15,449 bases of DNA. Source: Alphaproteobacteria bacterium. Lineage in GTDB: Bacteria > Pseudomonadota > Alphaproteobacteria > RUG11792. A program made the translations under genes and the position numbers. How positions within the stretch are numbered: position 1 is the stretch's first letter; each line of letters opens with the position of its first letter. Location of the stretch: positions 1 through 15,449 of the forward strand of contig JAFSTL010000057.1 of NCBI GenBank assembly GCA_017450545.1, read 5' to 3'. Of the stretch, positions 1 through 5,728 are shown piece after piece. Below the pieces are notes generated by a model that was given only the letters and a program-made list of their open reading frames with translations, did not search any database and had not been told where the DNA came from.

Positions 1-201
1 CAAAATAACTTGACGAAATCTAAAAAATACACTTCAGCAATAGAACGAAATAATTGACGGCAGCGACATTGGCTTGCAGCATTCCGCAGACGCTTTATAG
101 TGGTCACCAGATCCCTTGAAAATCTAGCGATCTTCATGGCACTCTTCGCCAGATTTCGTATAAATGGTTCTATCGATGAATTAATTACATTGCTAAAGTG
201 A
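1..201 (+). pseudogene. IS1-type transposase (InsB) C-terminal remnant
   Basis: Frame 1 reads KKYTSAIERNN, then an in-frame TGA at 55-57, then RQRHWLAAFRRR and onward to ELITLLK and a TGA stop at 199-201. This follows the C-terminal pattern of IS1 InsB (KRYTQ-IERHN-LRQHLARLGRKSLSFSKS), from memory of that protein and not from an alignment. The in-frame stop sits where a Ser or similar residue is expected, so this copy is dead unless TGA is read through. The 5' part lies outside the window. It ends 66 bp before tRNA-Trp. No terminal repeat could be identified with confidence. Confidence 0.7.
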
Positions 202-217
202 CTCTCTCATAAAAAGC

Positions 218-247
218 TTGCTATGGAAGGGAAAGTGAAAATATGAT
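218..247 (+). promoter_or_regulatory. putative sigma70 promoter of tRNA-Trp
   Basis: A -35-like TTGCTA (218-223), an 18-nt spacer and a -10-like TATGAT (242-247) place a start near 254, about 14 nt before the tRNA 5' end. The -35 matches only partly; the position is what makes it plausible. Confidence 0.45.
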
Positions 248-267
248 ATTCTGTAGGGGTGACAGAT

Positions 268-343
268 AGGAGTATAGCTCAACTGGTAGAGTTCCGGTCT
301 CCAAAACCAGCGGTTGGGGGTTCGATTCCCTCTGCTCCTGCCA
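268..343 (+). tRNA. tRNA-Trp (anticodon CCA)
   Basis: A full cloverleaf can be folded. The acceptor is 268-274 with 333-339 (7 pairs, one G-T), the D stem 277-280 with 289-292, the anticodon stem 294-298 with 306-310 and the T stem 316-320 with 328-332. The anticodon loop is CTCCAAA with CCA at 301-303. The discriminator is G340 and the CCA end is encoded at 341-343. Oddity: the anticodon stem has a C295-A309 mismatch (pair 28-42). It sits alone between a dead IS and a gene for an exported protein. Confidence 0.95.
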
Positions 344-371
344 GAATAGTTTCGAAATTACATTTTTGTGC

Positions 372-401
372 TTGACGCATGAGTTCTGAAAAATGTATAA
401 T
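372..401 (+). promoter_or_regulatory. near-consensus sigma70 promoter
   Basis: TTGACG (372-377), an 18-nt spacer and a perfect TATAAT (396-401) lie 57 nt before the start of the 272-residue exported protein. The implied leader contains an inverted repeat (TTCGGA at 411-416 and TCCGAA at 429-434) followed by a T-rich stretch, which could act as a 5' hairpin or weak attenuator. Confidence 0.7.
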
Positions 402-458
402 GGTGATGTGTTCGGAGGTATGAAACTTTCCGAAATTTTGTTTTAGATGGAGAAGAAA

Positions 459-1277
459 ATGAATAAACTAAAGTTACTTATGACAGCTACGTTGTTGGCT
501 ACCGTTATCCCAAGCAGTCACGCAACGATGAATATGAGTGGATTGCCGGCACAAATGAAAGCGTTTTATAAAGGCTGCGGATACAAGGATACATCAAGCG
601 CTGAATATAAAGCGCAGAAGGCAAAACAGCAACTAGAGCATGCACAGGATTGTGCGTATAATGAAGTTATCGAAACAATGAAGCAAGACATAATTAACAA
701 GCTACCCCTAGAAGACAAAGAAGGATATTGGAAGTGGTATAACAGTTACGCAAATGAGTTACGAAGCCTTGTAAACAGGGGTCAATACTCGAAGGTATCC
801 GCATACGATGAACAAAAAGTTTGGATTGATACAAAGAGCGCTGACGATATTATGACGTTTGGAGATACAAAAGTGGAAGTAATAAAAGAAACAGAGAACC
901 TATATGCAGAATATAACACAGAGTATATTAGTGTATTTGAAGATAAGCTGAAAAAAGTGTTAGCCCAAAAAGTGAAAGAAGCATTTAAAGAAAAGGAAAA
1001 GTTAGAGAAACAAAAAAAGAACGTTATAGACTACTTGAACCTTGTATTCAAAGACGTTACAGAAGATAGAGACATGATACCTCAAATAATAAGTGTGTAT
1101 CAAGATGCAGAATATATTAAAATAAAACTCAAAGATCAAACAAAAGAATGTGTAATCACACAACATCCCAACTCTTTAGATGGGAAAATGACAGTGTACT
1201 ACAGTAATGTAGAGTACATCAGTGAAAAATTAAGTGACGCAATAAACGATTTCATAAAGAGCAGTCAGCAAGGATAA
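459..1277 (+). CDS. exported coiled-coil protein of unknown function
   Basis: I do not recognise a family. The chosen start, ATG 459, has GGAG at 449-452 with a 6-nt spacer. An upstream in-frame ATG at 447 has no ribosome-binding site. The resulting 272-residue protein begins MNKLKLLMTATLLATV, a classic signal peptide with likely cleavage after SHA near residue 23. The mature part is Lys/Glu-rich. A charged helix with coiled-coil character covers roughly residues 150-195 (heptad-like runs of K, E and L around EKEKLEKQKKN). Two Cys lie near the mature N terminus and one near the C terminus. No transmembrane helix is seen beyond the signal. It is monocistronic behind a strong sigma70 promoter and is followed by hairpins at 1296-1371. 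Export to periplasm or outside is inferred from the signal peptide. Confidence 0.8.
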   Translation: MNKLKLLMTATLLATVIPSSHATMNMSGLPAQMKAFYKGCGYKDTSSAEYKAQKAKQQLEHAQDCAYNEVIETMKQDIINKLPLEDKEGYWKWYNSYANELRSLVNRGQYSKVSAYDEQKVWIDTKSADDIMTFGDTKVEVIKETENLYAEYNTEYISVFEDKLKKVLAQKVKEAFKEKEKLEKQKKNVIDYLNLVFKDVTEDRDMIPQIISVYQDAEYIKIKLKDQTKECVITQHPNSLDGKMTVYYSNVEYISEKLSDAINDFIKSSQQG

Positions 1278-1295
1278 AAATTCTAACAAAACAAA

Positions 1296-1317
1296 GCAGA
1301 ACATGATGTCGTTCTGC
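1296..1317 (+). terminator. hairpin downstream of exported protein gene
   Basis: GCAGAAC (1296-1302) pairs perfectly with GTTCTGC (1311-1317) around an 8-nt loop, 19 nt after the stop codon. The tail is only mildly T-rich, so termination may rely on the second hairpin downstream. Confidence 0.5.
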
Positions 1318-1341
1318 CTGCATTTGCTTGATATTTGTAAT

Positions 1342-1371
1342 ACAGTCTATATAACTGTGAGTTGTTTTTTT
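1342..1371 (+). terminator. second hairpin with T-run
   Basis: ACAGT (1342-1346) pairs with ACTGT (1354-1358), and seven T residues follow at 1365-1371. The stem is weak and six bases separate it from the T-run, so this is a possible intrinsic terminator only. Confidence 0.35.
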
Positions 1372-1450
1372 ATAAAGCATAATTACGTGTTTGCTGATAA
1401 TAAACCCTTGTGATATTTAAATCATCAGTGCACAAAAAATTTCGATGAAG

Positions 1451-1479
1451 TTAACGAAAAATTAACGATATTTCCATAG
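1451..1479 (+). promoter_or_regulatory. CtrA-type promoter of the LRR protein gene
   Basis: TTAA (1451-1454), seven bases and TTAAC (1462-1466) form a perfect match to the alphaproteobacterial CtrA full site. Seven bases after TTAAC comes CCATAG (1474-1479), which could be part of a -10 element. The box lies 64 bp before the ATG. The same arrangement, with the same spacing, occurs at 5056-5084 in front of the acidic-protein/secretion-ATPase operon. Control by CtrA is an inference from the motif. Confidence 0.65.
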
Positions 1480-1529
1480 ACTGAAGCTGTGAAGTTGAAG
1501 ATTTTATGCCTGCGAAGGGGAATTGAGAT

Positions 1530-2813
1530 ATGAGTGATAAGAAAATGGGAATGGCAGAGATGCTCTTAGGTTGCGTATTGTGCGCATCTGCGAATTGCGC
1601 AGAAACTGCTGGGGAAACGCCGGAAGGAATGAATGCGACTCCGGACGTGACGCTCCCTGAAATTGCTGATTCAAATATCCCAATTAGCGGAGATGAGCCG
1701 GAAGTAGTTGCCGGAGATGTCTCAAAAGTTAGCAATTCGCAGCTAATGGCGAAACCTAACGTTCTGAATACTAACCTCAGTGCGCAGGCGCCAGATAACA
1801 AGAAAAAAGGTTCTTGGTGGGATTCAATATTGAAGCTTTTTAAGGTAGCTGAGCCTCAACGAACTTCTGAACAAGCCTTTAATGACATGGATAAAAATCA
1901 AAATATCGTGATTGATTTCAGCAACGTCGTAGATTTTGCTCAAAATGGTGATGCAAAAATGCAGGAATACTATCAAAAAATAGTATCAACCAAGGCGTTT
2001 GGCACAAAATCACCGAATATATACGTCAATCTTTCGAACACCGGTGTTTCTGCTGATTTTATTTTAAAATGGGCAACGCAGTTCAAAAATGATAAAAAGG
2101 TCGTGATTTGGAATTTATCTGACAACAAAAACCTCGATGATACCGTTTTAGATGCTTTGGATTTTCCATCTATTTATAGCTTGAATTTGTCAGGCACATC
2201 CGTTACTGATGCTGGAGTTGCGAAGATTTCAGCTATTTTAGAAACGAATGGATTGGGTAACTTGGTTTGCATCCATTTATCAAATTCGAAAGTCACTGAT
2301 GCCGGCGTTGCTGCATTGAAGACCGCGATGCAGAAAGCGATTGAGATTTGGAAAGCCAAAAACCCAGGGCAAGAACGTAAACTACAAGGTTCTGACAACA
2401 GTGGTGTGGTTTATGAAAAAATTCCAGAATTACCGCAAAAAGGTTCCAAACGGCAGAAATCACCTAAGCAACAGCCTATGATGTTAGGTTCTGCTGCTCC
2501 TTCACCTAAGACGTTGACAAATACACCAGTAACAACTATTCCAGAAAGTCCTAACGCTGTCGATAGTGCAGAAGTGATGAACGAAACTTTGCTTAGTGAT
2601 AATGACACACCAAATGCACCTCTTCCTTCTGTTGAAACGGATACCGTAACCAAAACGCCAGAAGGTACCGAGGTACCTGAGGCAACCAGCTCGGTGAGTG
2701 CTTTAGATGCCAATAATGTTCAGTCAATGTCAGAACAAGAGGCTAACAAAGCATTAAGCAATGCTGATGTAGTCATAGACGCCGTTAATGGAGAGCAGAC
2801 CGAGCAACCATAA
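1530..2813 (+). CDS. exported leucine-rich-repeat protein
   Basis: A 427-residue protein. ATG 1530 is preceded by AAGGGGA with suitable spacing. The N terminus (MSDKKMGMAEMLLGCVLC) is a short, weak signal peptide with possible cleavage after ANCA near residue 24. Residues 30-110 are low complexity. Residues about 124-275 hold four to five degenerate leucine-rich repeats of about 28-30 residues. The clearest are SLNLSGTSVTDAGV (217-230) and CIHLSNSKVTDAGV (247-260), with weaker copies around IVIDFSN, IYVNLSNTGVS and VIWNLSDNKNLDD. The VTDAGV signature resembles cysteine-containing or RI-type LRRs common in host-interaction proteins. Residues 283-427 are a Pro/Ser/Thr/Glu-rich, probably disordered tail. 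No enzymatic domain is seen. A role in binding a protein partner, perhaps of the host, is inference. A CtrA-type promoter lies upstream. Confidence 0.8.
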   Translation: MSDKKMGMAEMLLGCVLCASANCAETAGETPEGMNATPDVTLPEIADSNIPISGDEPEVVAGDVSKVSNSQLMAKPNVLNTNLSAQAPDNKKKGSWWDSILKLFKVAEPQRTSEQAFNDMDKNQNIVIDFSNVVDFAQNGDAKMQEYYQKIVSTKAFGTKSPNIYVNLSNTGVSADFILKWATQFKNDKKVVIWNLSDNKNLDDTVLDALDFPSIYSLNLSGTSVTDAGVAKISAILETNGLGNLVCIHLSNSKVTDAGVAALKTAMQKAIEIWKAKNPGQERKLQGSDNSGVVYEKIPELPQKGSKRQKSPKQQPMMLGSAAPSPKTLTNTPVTTIPESPNAVDSAEVMNETLLSDNDTPNAPLPSVETDTVTKTPEGTEVPEATSSVSALDANNVQSMSEQEANKALSNADVVIDAVNGEQTEQP

Positions 2814-2816
2814 AAT

Positions 2817-2869
2817 CGTTCGCAGAACGTGGATGTATTTTGTATATATCTGCGTTCATTGGATTTTTT
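2817..2869 (+). terminator. possible terminator after LRR gene
   Basis: CGTTC (2817-2821) and GAACG (2825-2829) form a small hairpin just after the stop. Alternatively CGCAGA (2821-2826) pairs with TCTGCG (2849-2854), and six T residues follow at 2864-2869. Neither is a textbook terminator. Confidence 0.35.
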
Positions 2870-3180
2870 CTTTAATATTCATTTTTGATGATAAACAGAA
2901 AACAATCAGATAAAAAATTTTCATAAACATCTCCCGCGTAATGTCTAATCAAAACTTAAAAAGTATATAATTTTTTGTTGTTTTTATTGCAGTGAATTGC
3001 GTGAAAAAATCTTTTATACGTAACTGTGCACAAGCTCTGTGTTTGATTTTTTAGTTGTTTTTGCAACTTATTCACAGGCTGTGGATAACTTTGTTAACAT
3101 GTTAATTATTTGTGCATAAATGTGGTCAGTTTTTTTTAGCTGGAAACGACGTGGATTTTTCAGAATTTATCCACAATTTG
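2870..3180. other. candidate replication origin (DnaA-box cluster, AT-rich)
   Basis: This mostly non-coding stretch holds four perfect matches to the DnaA box TTATNCACA within 108 bp: TTATTCACA 3068-3076 (+), TTATCCACA 3080-3088 (-), TTATGCACA 3111-3119 (-) and TTATCCACA 3167-3175 (+). A one-mismatch site (TTGTGCACA) lies at 3025-3033 (-). To the left is very AT-rich DNA with a T-rich repeat at 2971-2990 and 3047-3064 (TTTTTT, GTTGTTTTT, TGC), suited to an unwinding element. A palindrome TTAACATGTTAA lies at 3094-3105. The fourth DnaA box, read on the minus strand, is Cys-Gly-stop of the secretion ATPase gene. Only one other perfect box was noticed in the window (7207-7215, inside degP). Against it: the flanking genes point towards this site, not away from it. 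Confidence 0.6.
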
Positions 3181-4603
3181 TTAACAAAACATTGCGAGCA
3201 TCTTGCGGTGAAACAATTCCTTCACGGATCTTTGCTTTGCAGTCATCTGTGATATTTTTAAAATTTTTTACGTTTTTCTTTAGATTTGCACTATCGTATC
3301 CAATACTTATACACTCTTTTAATTCTGGCGTGATTTTTAAAAGTTCAGAGATTATCGTACGCCCAGTTTCATCTTTCTTGCGTAACAGTCGCTGAGCTAT
3401 GATTGCGATGATATTTTCTGCTATTAACGCGTCCGAGATTTCGAATTCTCGTAACCTCGATATAGCTCCGAAGCTGTCATTTGCGTGCACGGTCGTCAGA
3501 ACCAGATGTCCTGTCATCGATGCTCGAATTGCCATCTGCGCGGTTTCCTTGTCACGAATTTCTCCAATTAAAATAACATCCGGGTCTTGGCGCAGTATGG
3601 AACGAATACCATCAGCAAACGTAATAATTCCCGGAACGATTTCGGTTTGTTTAACATTTGTGATTTTATATTCTATTGGATCCTCTAATGTCATAATATT
3701 TCTGCCTTTTTTATCCATCGTTTCGATTAGCGAATATATGGATGTTGTTTTTCCAGAGCCGGTTGGCCCACAAAAGATAATCATACCATTTAAAAATGTG
3801 CAAATTTGTTTTAAATAATTTATTTGTTCTTCACAAAAACCTATTTTTTCAATTGAAATGATTGACTTATCTTTGTTTAAAATTCTGATTACTATGTTTT
3901 CTCCAAAAAATGTTGGATGAGTGGATACCCGAAAATCTATTCCGCCTTTTTGAAAACATCCTGATTGTGGTCGACGATTTTCGGAAATATCAAGTTTTGC
4001 CATTACCTTTATTGAGATACACATCTGCTCAAAATTTGCGATATCTAAAGTTTTATAATGTTTAAGTAAACCATTAATTCTAAACATCATTTGAAATGTT
4101 TTATCAAACGGAGTTATATGTATATCTGATGCCGATGCTGATGTTGCATTCAGGAGGATTTTTTCTATATCAGTGTCAGATTTATCGCTAATTTCTTTAA
4201 ATTTGCGTGTAATTTTCTCTCTAGAAGCAATATAATAATGCGGTGCAAGATTTTTCGTTTTCTCACAAAGAGCAATATTAAGCTCCACTTTACTCTTCGC
4301 TTCCAAATTGTCTAATGAGCTTATTGCAATTTGCACTGTATTATCGGATGTGCTGAATGGAATAACCAATGACTCCTCTAAGGAGGCGTAATCGAATCCA
4401 TTTATCAGAACAAATGACGACAAATCTGTGTATTCCACTCTGAAAAATTTCGACTTTAATGTCGCAATCTCCTCTTCATCGAGTTCCCCAGCACTGATGA
4501 GAACGTCGCATATGTACGTTTCTGCATCAGGTTTTGCTAGGGCGATTGCATACAAGTCATCGCTGATCACTCCATTTTCGCGAAGAAATGCGACAAATGA
4601 CAT
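3167..4603 (-). CDS. GspE/PilB-type secretion or pilus ATPase
   Basis: A 478-residue AAA-type motor ATPase of the type II secretion/type IV pilus family, expected at the cytoplasmic face of the inner membrane. An N-terminal GspE-N1E/MshEN-like region covers residues 1-120. Walker A is GPTGSGKT (279-286), the Asp box TLEDPIEY (305-312), Walker B ILIGEIRD (344-351) and the His box TGHLVLTTVHAND (364-376). The four-cysteine zinc module of GspE/PilB is absent: QRLLRKKDETGRT (404-416) passes straight to the C-terminal part. No other secretion or pilus gene is in the window. It starts 10 nt after the stop of the acidic exported protein, so they are co-transcribed. A GGAG inside the end of that gene is about 16 nt from this ATG, which is long and suggests coupled translation. 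Its stop codon lies inside a DnaA box. I give no symbol because GspE, PilB and ComGA cannot be separated here. Confidence 0.88.
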   Translation of the reverse strand: MSFVAFLRENGVISDDLYAIALAKPDAETYICDVLISAGELDEEEIATLKSKFFRVEYTDLSSFVLINGFDYASLEESLVIPFSTSDNTVQIAISSLDNLEAKSKVELNIALCEKTKNLAPHYYIASREKITRKFKEISDKSDTDIEKILLNATSASASDIHITPFDKTFQMMFRINGLLKHYKTLDIANFEQMCISIKVMAKLDISENRRPQSGCFQKGGIDFRVSTHPTFFGENIVIRILNKDKSIISIEKIGFCEEQINYLKQICTFLNGMIIFCGPTGSGKTTSIYSLIETMDKKGRNIMTLEDPIEYKITNVKQTEIVPGIITFADGIRSILRQDPDVILIGEIRDKETAQMAIRASMTGHLVLTTVHANDSFGAISRLREFEISDALIAENIIAIIAQRLLRKKDETGRTIISELLKITPELKECISIGYDSANLKKNVKNFKNITDDCKAKIREGIVSPQDARNVLLTNCG

Positions 4604-4613
4604 TTTGTAGCCA

Positions 4614-5033
4614 TTATCTCTCCAGTCTGATTTTCGTTATAATTCCCATATCGCCAGCAATAGAATCGGCTAGTTGAATCATTCTCATTTCACCAAATTC
4701 TTTATCCATGTCTGAGGTAATGTGCCGTGCACTGGTTTCTTGGATTTCCGCCTCTTCTTCATCATCTTGACCCGGTTTTTCAATTTCAATATCCGTGCTA
4801 GCTTCTTTTTCATCGTCATCTACTTCTTCATCCGAATCATCCGACGAATCTTGTGATATTGTGATAAATTTACCGGCAGGATTTTGAGAATCGTTATACG
4901 CCAAGTAAGTTACCTCGTCGTCGCTTTCTTCGTTTGTTTCTTGAAAATAGGAGTTATCCATAACCATTCCTGCTTGCGGAAAGAATGGACTTGCCAAAAC
5001 TGTCAGAAAAAATAGCATTTTTAGAGCCTTCAA
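4614..5033 (-). CDS. small exported highly acidic protein
   Basis: No family is recognised. From the TTG at 5033 the protein is 139 residues and starts MKALKMLFFLTVLASPFF, a normal signal peptide with lysines in the n-region. From the ATG at 5018, which has a better ribosome-binding site (AAGG 8 nt upstream), the positive n-region is lost; the choice is open. Residues about 30-105 are dominated by Asp and Glu (runs such as DDSDEEVDDDEKE and DDEEEAE) with few basic residues. The last 35 residues are mixed and probably folded (MDKEFGEMRMIQLADSIAGDMGI). Such acidic segments often bind metal or basic partners, but function here is unknown. It is the first gene of an operon with the secretion ATPase, which makes it a candidate substrate or accessory factor (inference). 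A CtrA-type box lies about 36 bp upstream. Confidence 0.7.
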   Translation of the reverse strand: MKALKMLFFLTVLASPFFPQAGMVMDNSYFQETNEESDDEVTYLAYNDSQNPAGKFITISQDSSDDSDEEVDDDEKEASTDIEIEKPGQDDEEEAEIQETSARHITSDMDKEFGEMRMIQLADSIAGDMGIITKIRLER

Positions 5034-5055
5034 AACATTCGTCTACACTAATATG

Positions 5056-5084
5056 CTATGGGAAAAAAGTTAATGAACAGTTAA
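5056..5084 (-). promoter_or_regulatory. CtrA-type promoter of the acidic protein/ATPase operon
   Basis: Read on the minus strand, TTAA (5084-5081), seven bases and TTAAC (5073-5069) form a perfect CtrA full site. The plus strand also reads TTAA-N7-TTAAC (5070-5085), so the box is nearly symmetric. Seven bases after TTAAC on the minus strand comes CCATAG (5061-5056), the same hexamer at the same distance as in the promoter at 1451-1479. The TTG start follows 22 nt further on. Confidence 0.65.
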
Positions 5085-5138
5085 CATTCAATATTTTTTT
5101 CGCAGACCGTTCAAAAAAATTTCCTTGACTATCCAAGT

Positions 5139-5525
5139 TCAGACAGGTGTAAGACACAAAGAGTCTCCGGCGTTATACTTAGAAACATATTCCAGTGGGG
5201 GGTCGTGGAAGGTTGCGTGCAGGCGGTAGAACAAACAATTCTCAGTTCTTTGCAAACGTTCTCAAAATTTATCATAAATTCAGATCCCCCATCGTCCTGA
5301 ATTGAGAGAACTTTATAAGGTACATTTTCAATTAATTCTCGTAAAAATTTAGCAGAATTTGCGCTATTGGTCTAGCAAAACACATTTGCATGATTTTTCG
5401 GACGTTTAGAACTGAAACCGTTTCACTTGTTTTACACAAAGTTTGTCAAAATCTGACATACTTTTTTCTTGCATTGCAAGCGAAAATAGCGTATTTATGT
5501 TCTTATGCAATAAATACATTTGCAT
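5139..5525 (-). pseudogene. IS481-like transposase pseudogene
   Basis: From ATG 5525 (GGAG 10 nt upstream) the frame reads MQMYLLHKNINTLFSL, similar to the MQxYLHKNAR start of IS481-type transposases, and soon hits a stop. A second frame starting at 5362 reads SAKFLRELIEN, then IQDDGGSEFMINFENVCKEL, the second catalytic Asp region of an rve integrase fold (normally TDNGSEF). It then shifts to ELFVLPPAR and later to YVSKYN and CLTPV before a TGA at 5139-5141, next to the terminal repeat. At least two frameshifts, in-frame stops and a missing central part show that it is dead. The family is assigned by pattern, not by alignment. Confidence 0.7.
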
Positions 5526-5530
5526 AAATC

Positions 5531-5580
5531 AAAGTCTCCTTTCTTAAGTTTAGAACTTACAATTTAATTCTGGAGACTTT
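5531..5580 (-). repeat. inverted repeat masking the transposase ribosome-binding site
   Basis: AAAGTCTCC (5531-5539) and GGAGACTTT (5572-5580) are perfect 9-bp complements. Nested inside, TAAGTT (5545-5550) pairs with AACTTA (5554-5559). In the transposase mRNA (minus strand) the GGAG that would serve ATG 5525 is inside the stem. Such hairpins are known to limit transposase translation from read-through transcripts in some IS families; that role here is inferred. Confidence 0.5.
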
Positions 5581-5685
5581 TCCTATTAGCTCAACTTAAA
5601 CCACTTCGCTTAAAACTACGCCAATTTCTGTCTCATATAGCGTGAACTTGGACACTTCTCAGTTTCGTTATTGTTGTTTTTGTGG

Positions 5686-5691
5686 TATAAT
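5686..5691 (+). promoter_or_regulatory. -10 box of degP-mfd
   Basis: A perfect TATAAT (5686-5691) lies just outside the IS481-like remnant. No good -35 is seen at 16-18 bp; TTTCGT is the nearest. The start of transcription would be near 5698, which bears on the degP start-codon choice. Confidence 0.5.
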
Positions 5692-5728
5692 TAAATAGGG
5701 TGAAAGCTTGGTTTTTTGTGAAAAGAAG

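Larger units (their letters stand above)
5130..5654. mobile_element. decayed IS481-like insertion sequence
   Basis: Terminal inverted repeats TCCAAGTTCA (5132-5141) and TGAACTTGGA (5643-5652) bracket a 525-bp block. The right end reads inward as TGTCCAAG, the left as TATCCAAG; TGT termini are usual in IS481. The block contains an inactivated rve-type transposase on the minus strand. An intact element of this type would be about twice as long, so an internal deletion is likely. No clear target-site duplication is seen. It sits between the acidic-protein operon and degP, with the degP -10 box starting 32 bp outside its right end. Confidence 0.7.

Noticed and set aside
55..57. TGA in the IS1 remnant as evidence for TGA read as Trp
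   Set aside because: The genes in the window (degP, proS and others) use TGA as a normal stop, the tRNA-Trp has anticodon CCA, and transposase decay explains it.
3399..3818. 139-codon plus-strand frame
   Set aside because: Antisense to the conserved motor domain of the secretion ATPase; no initiation signal.
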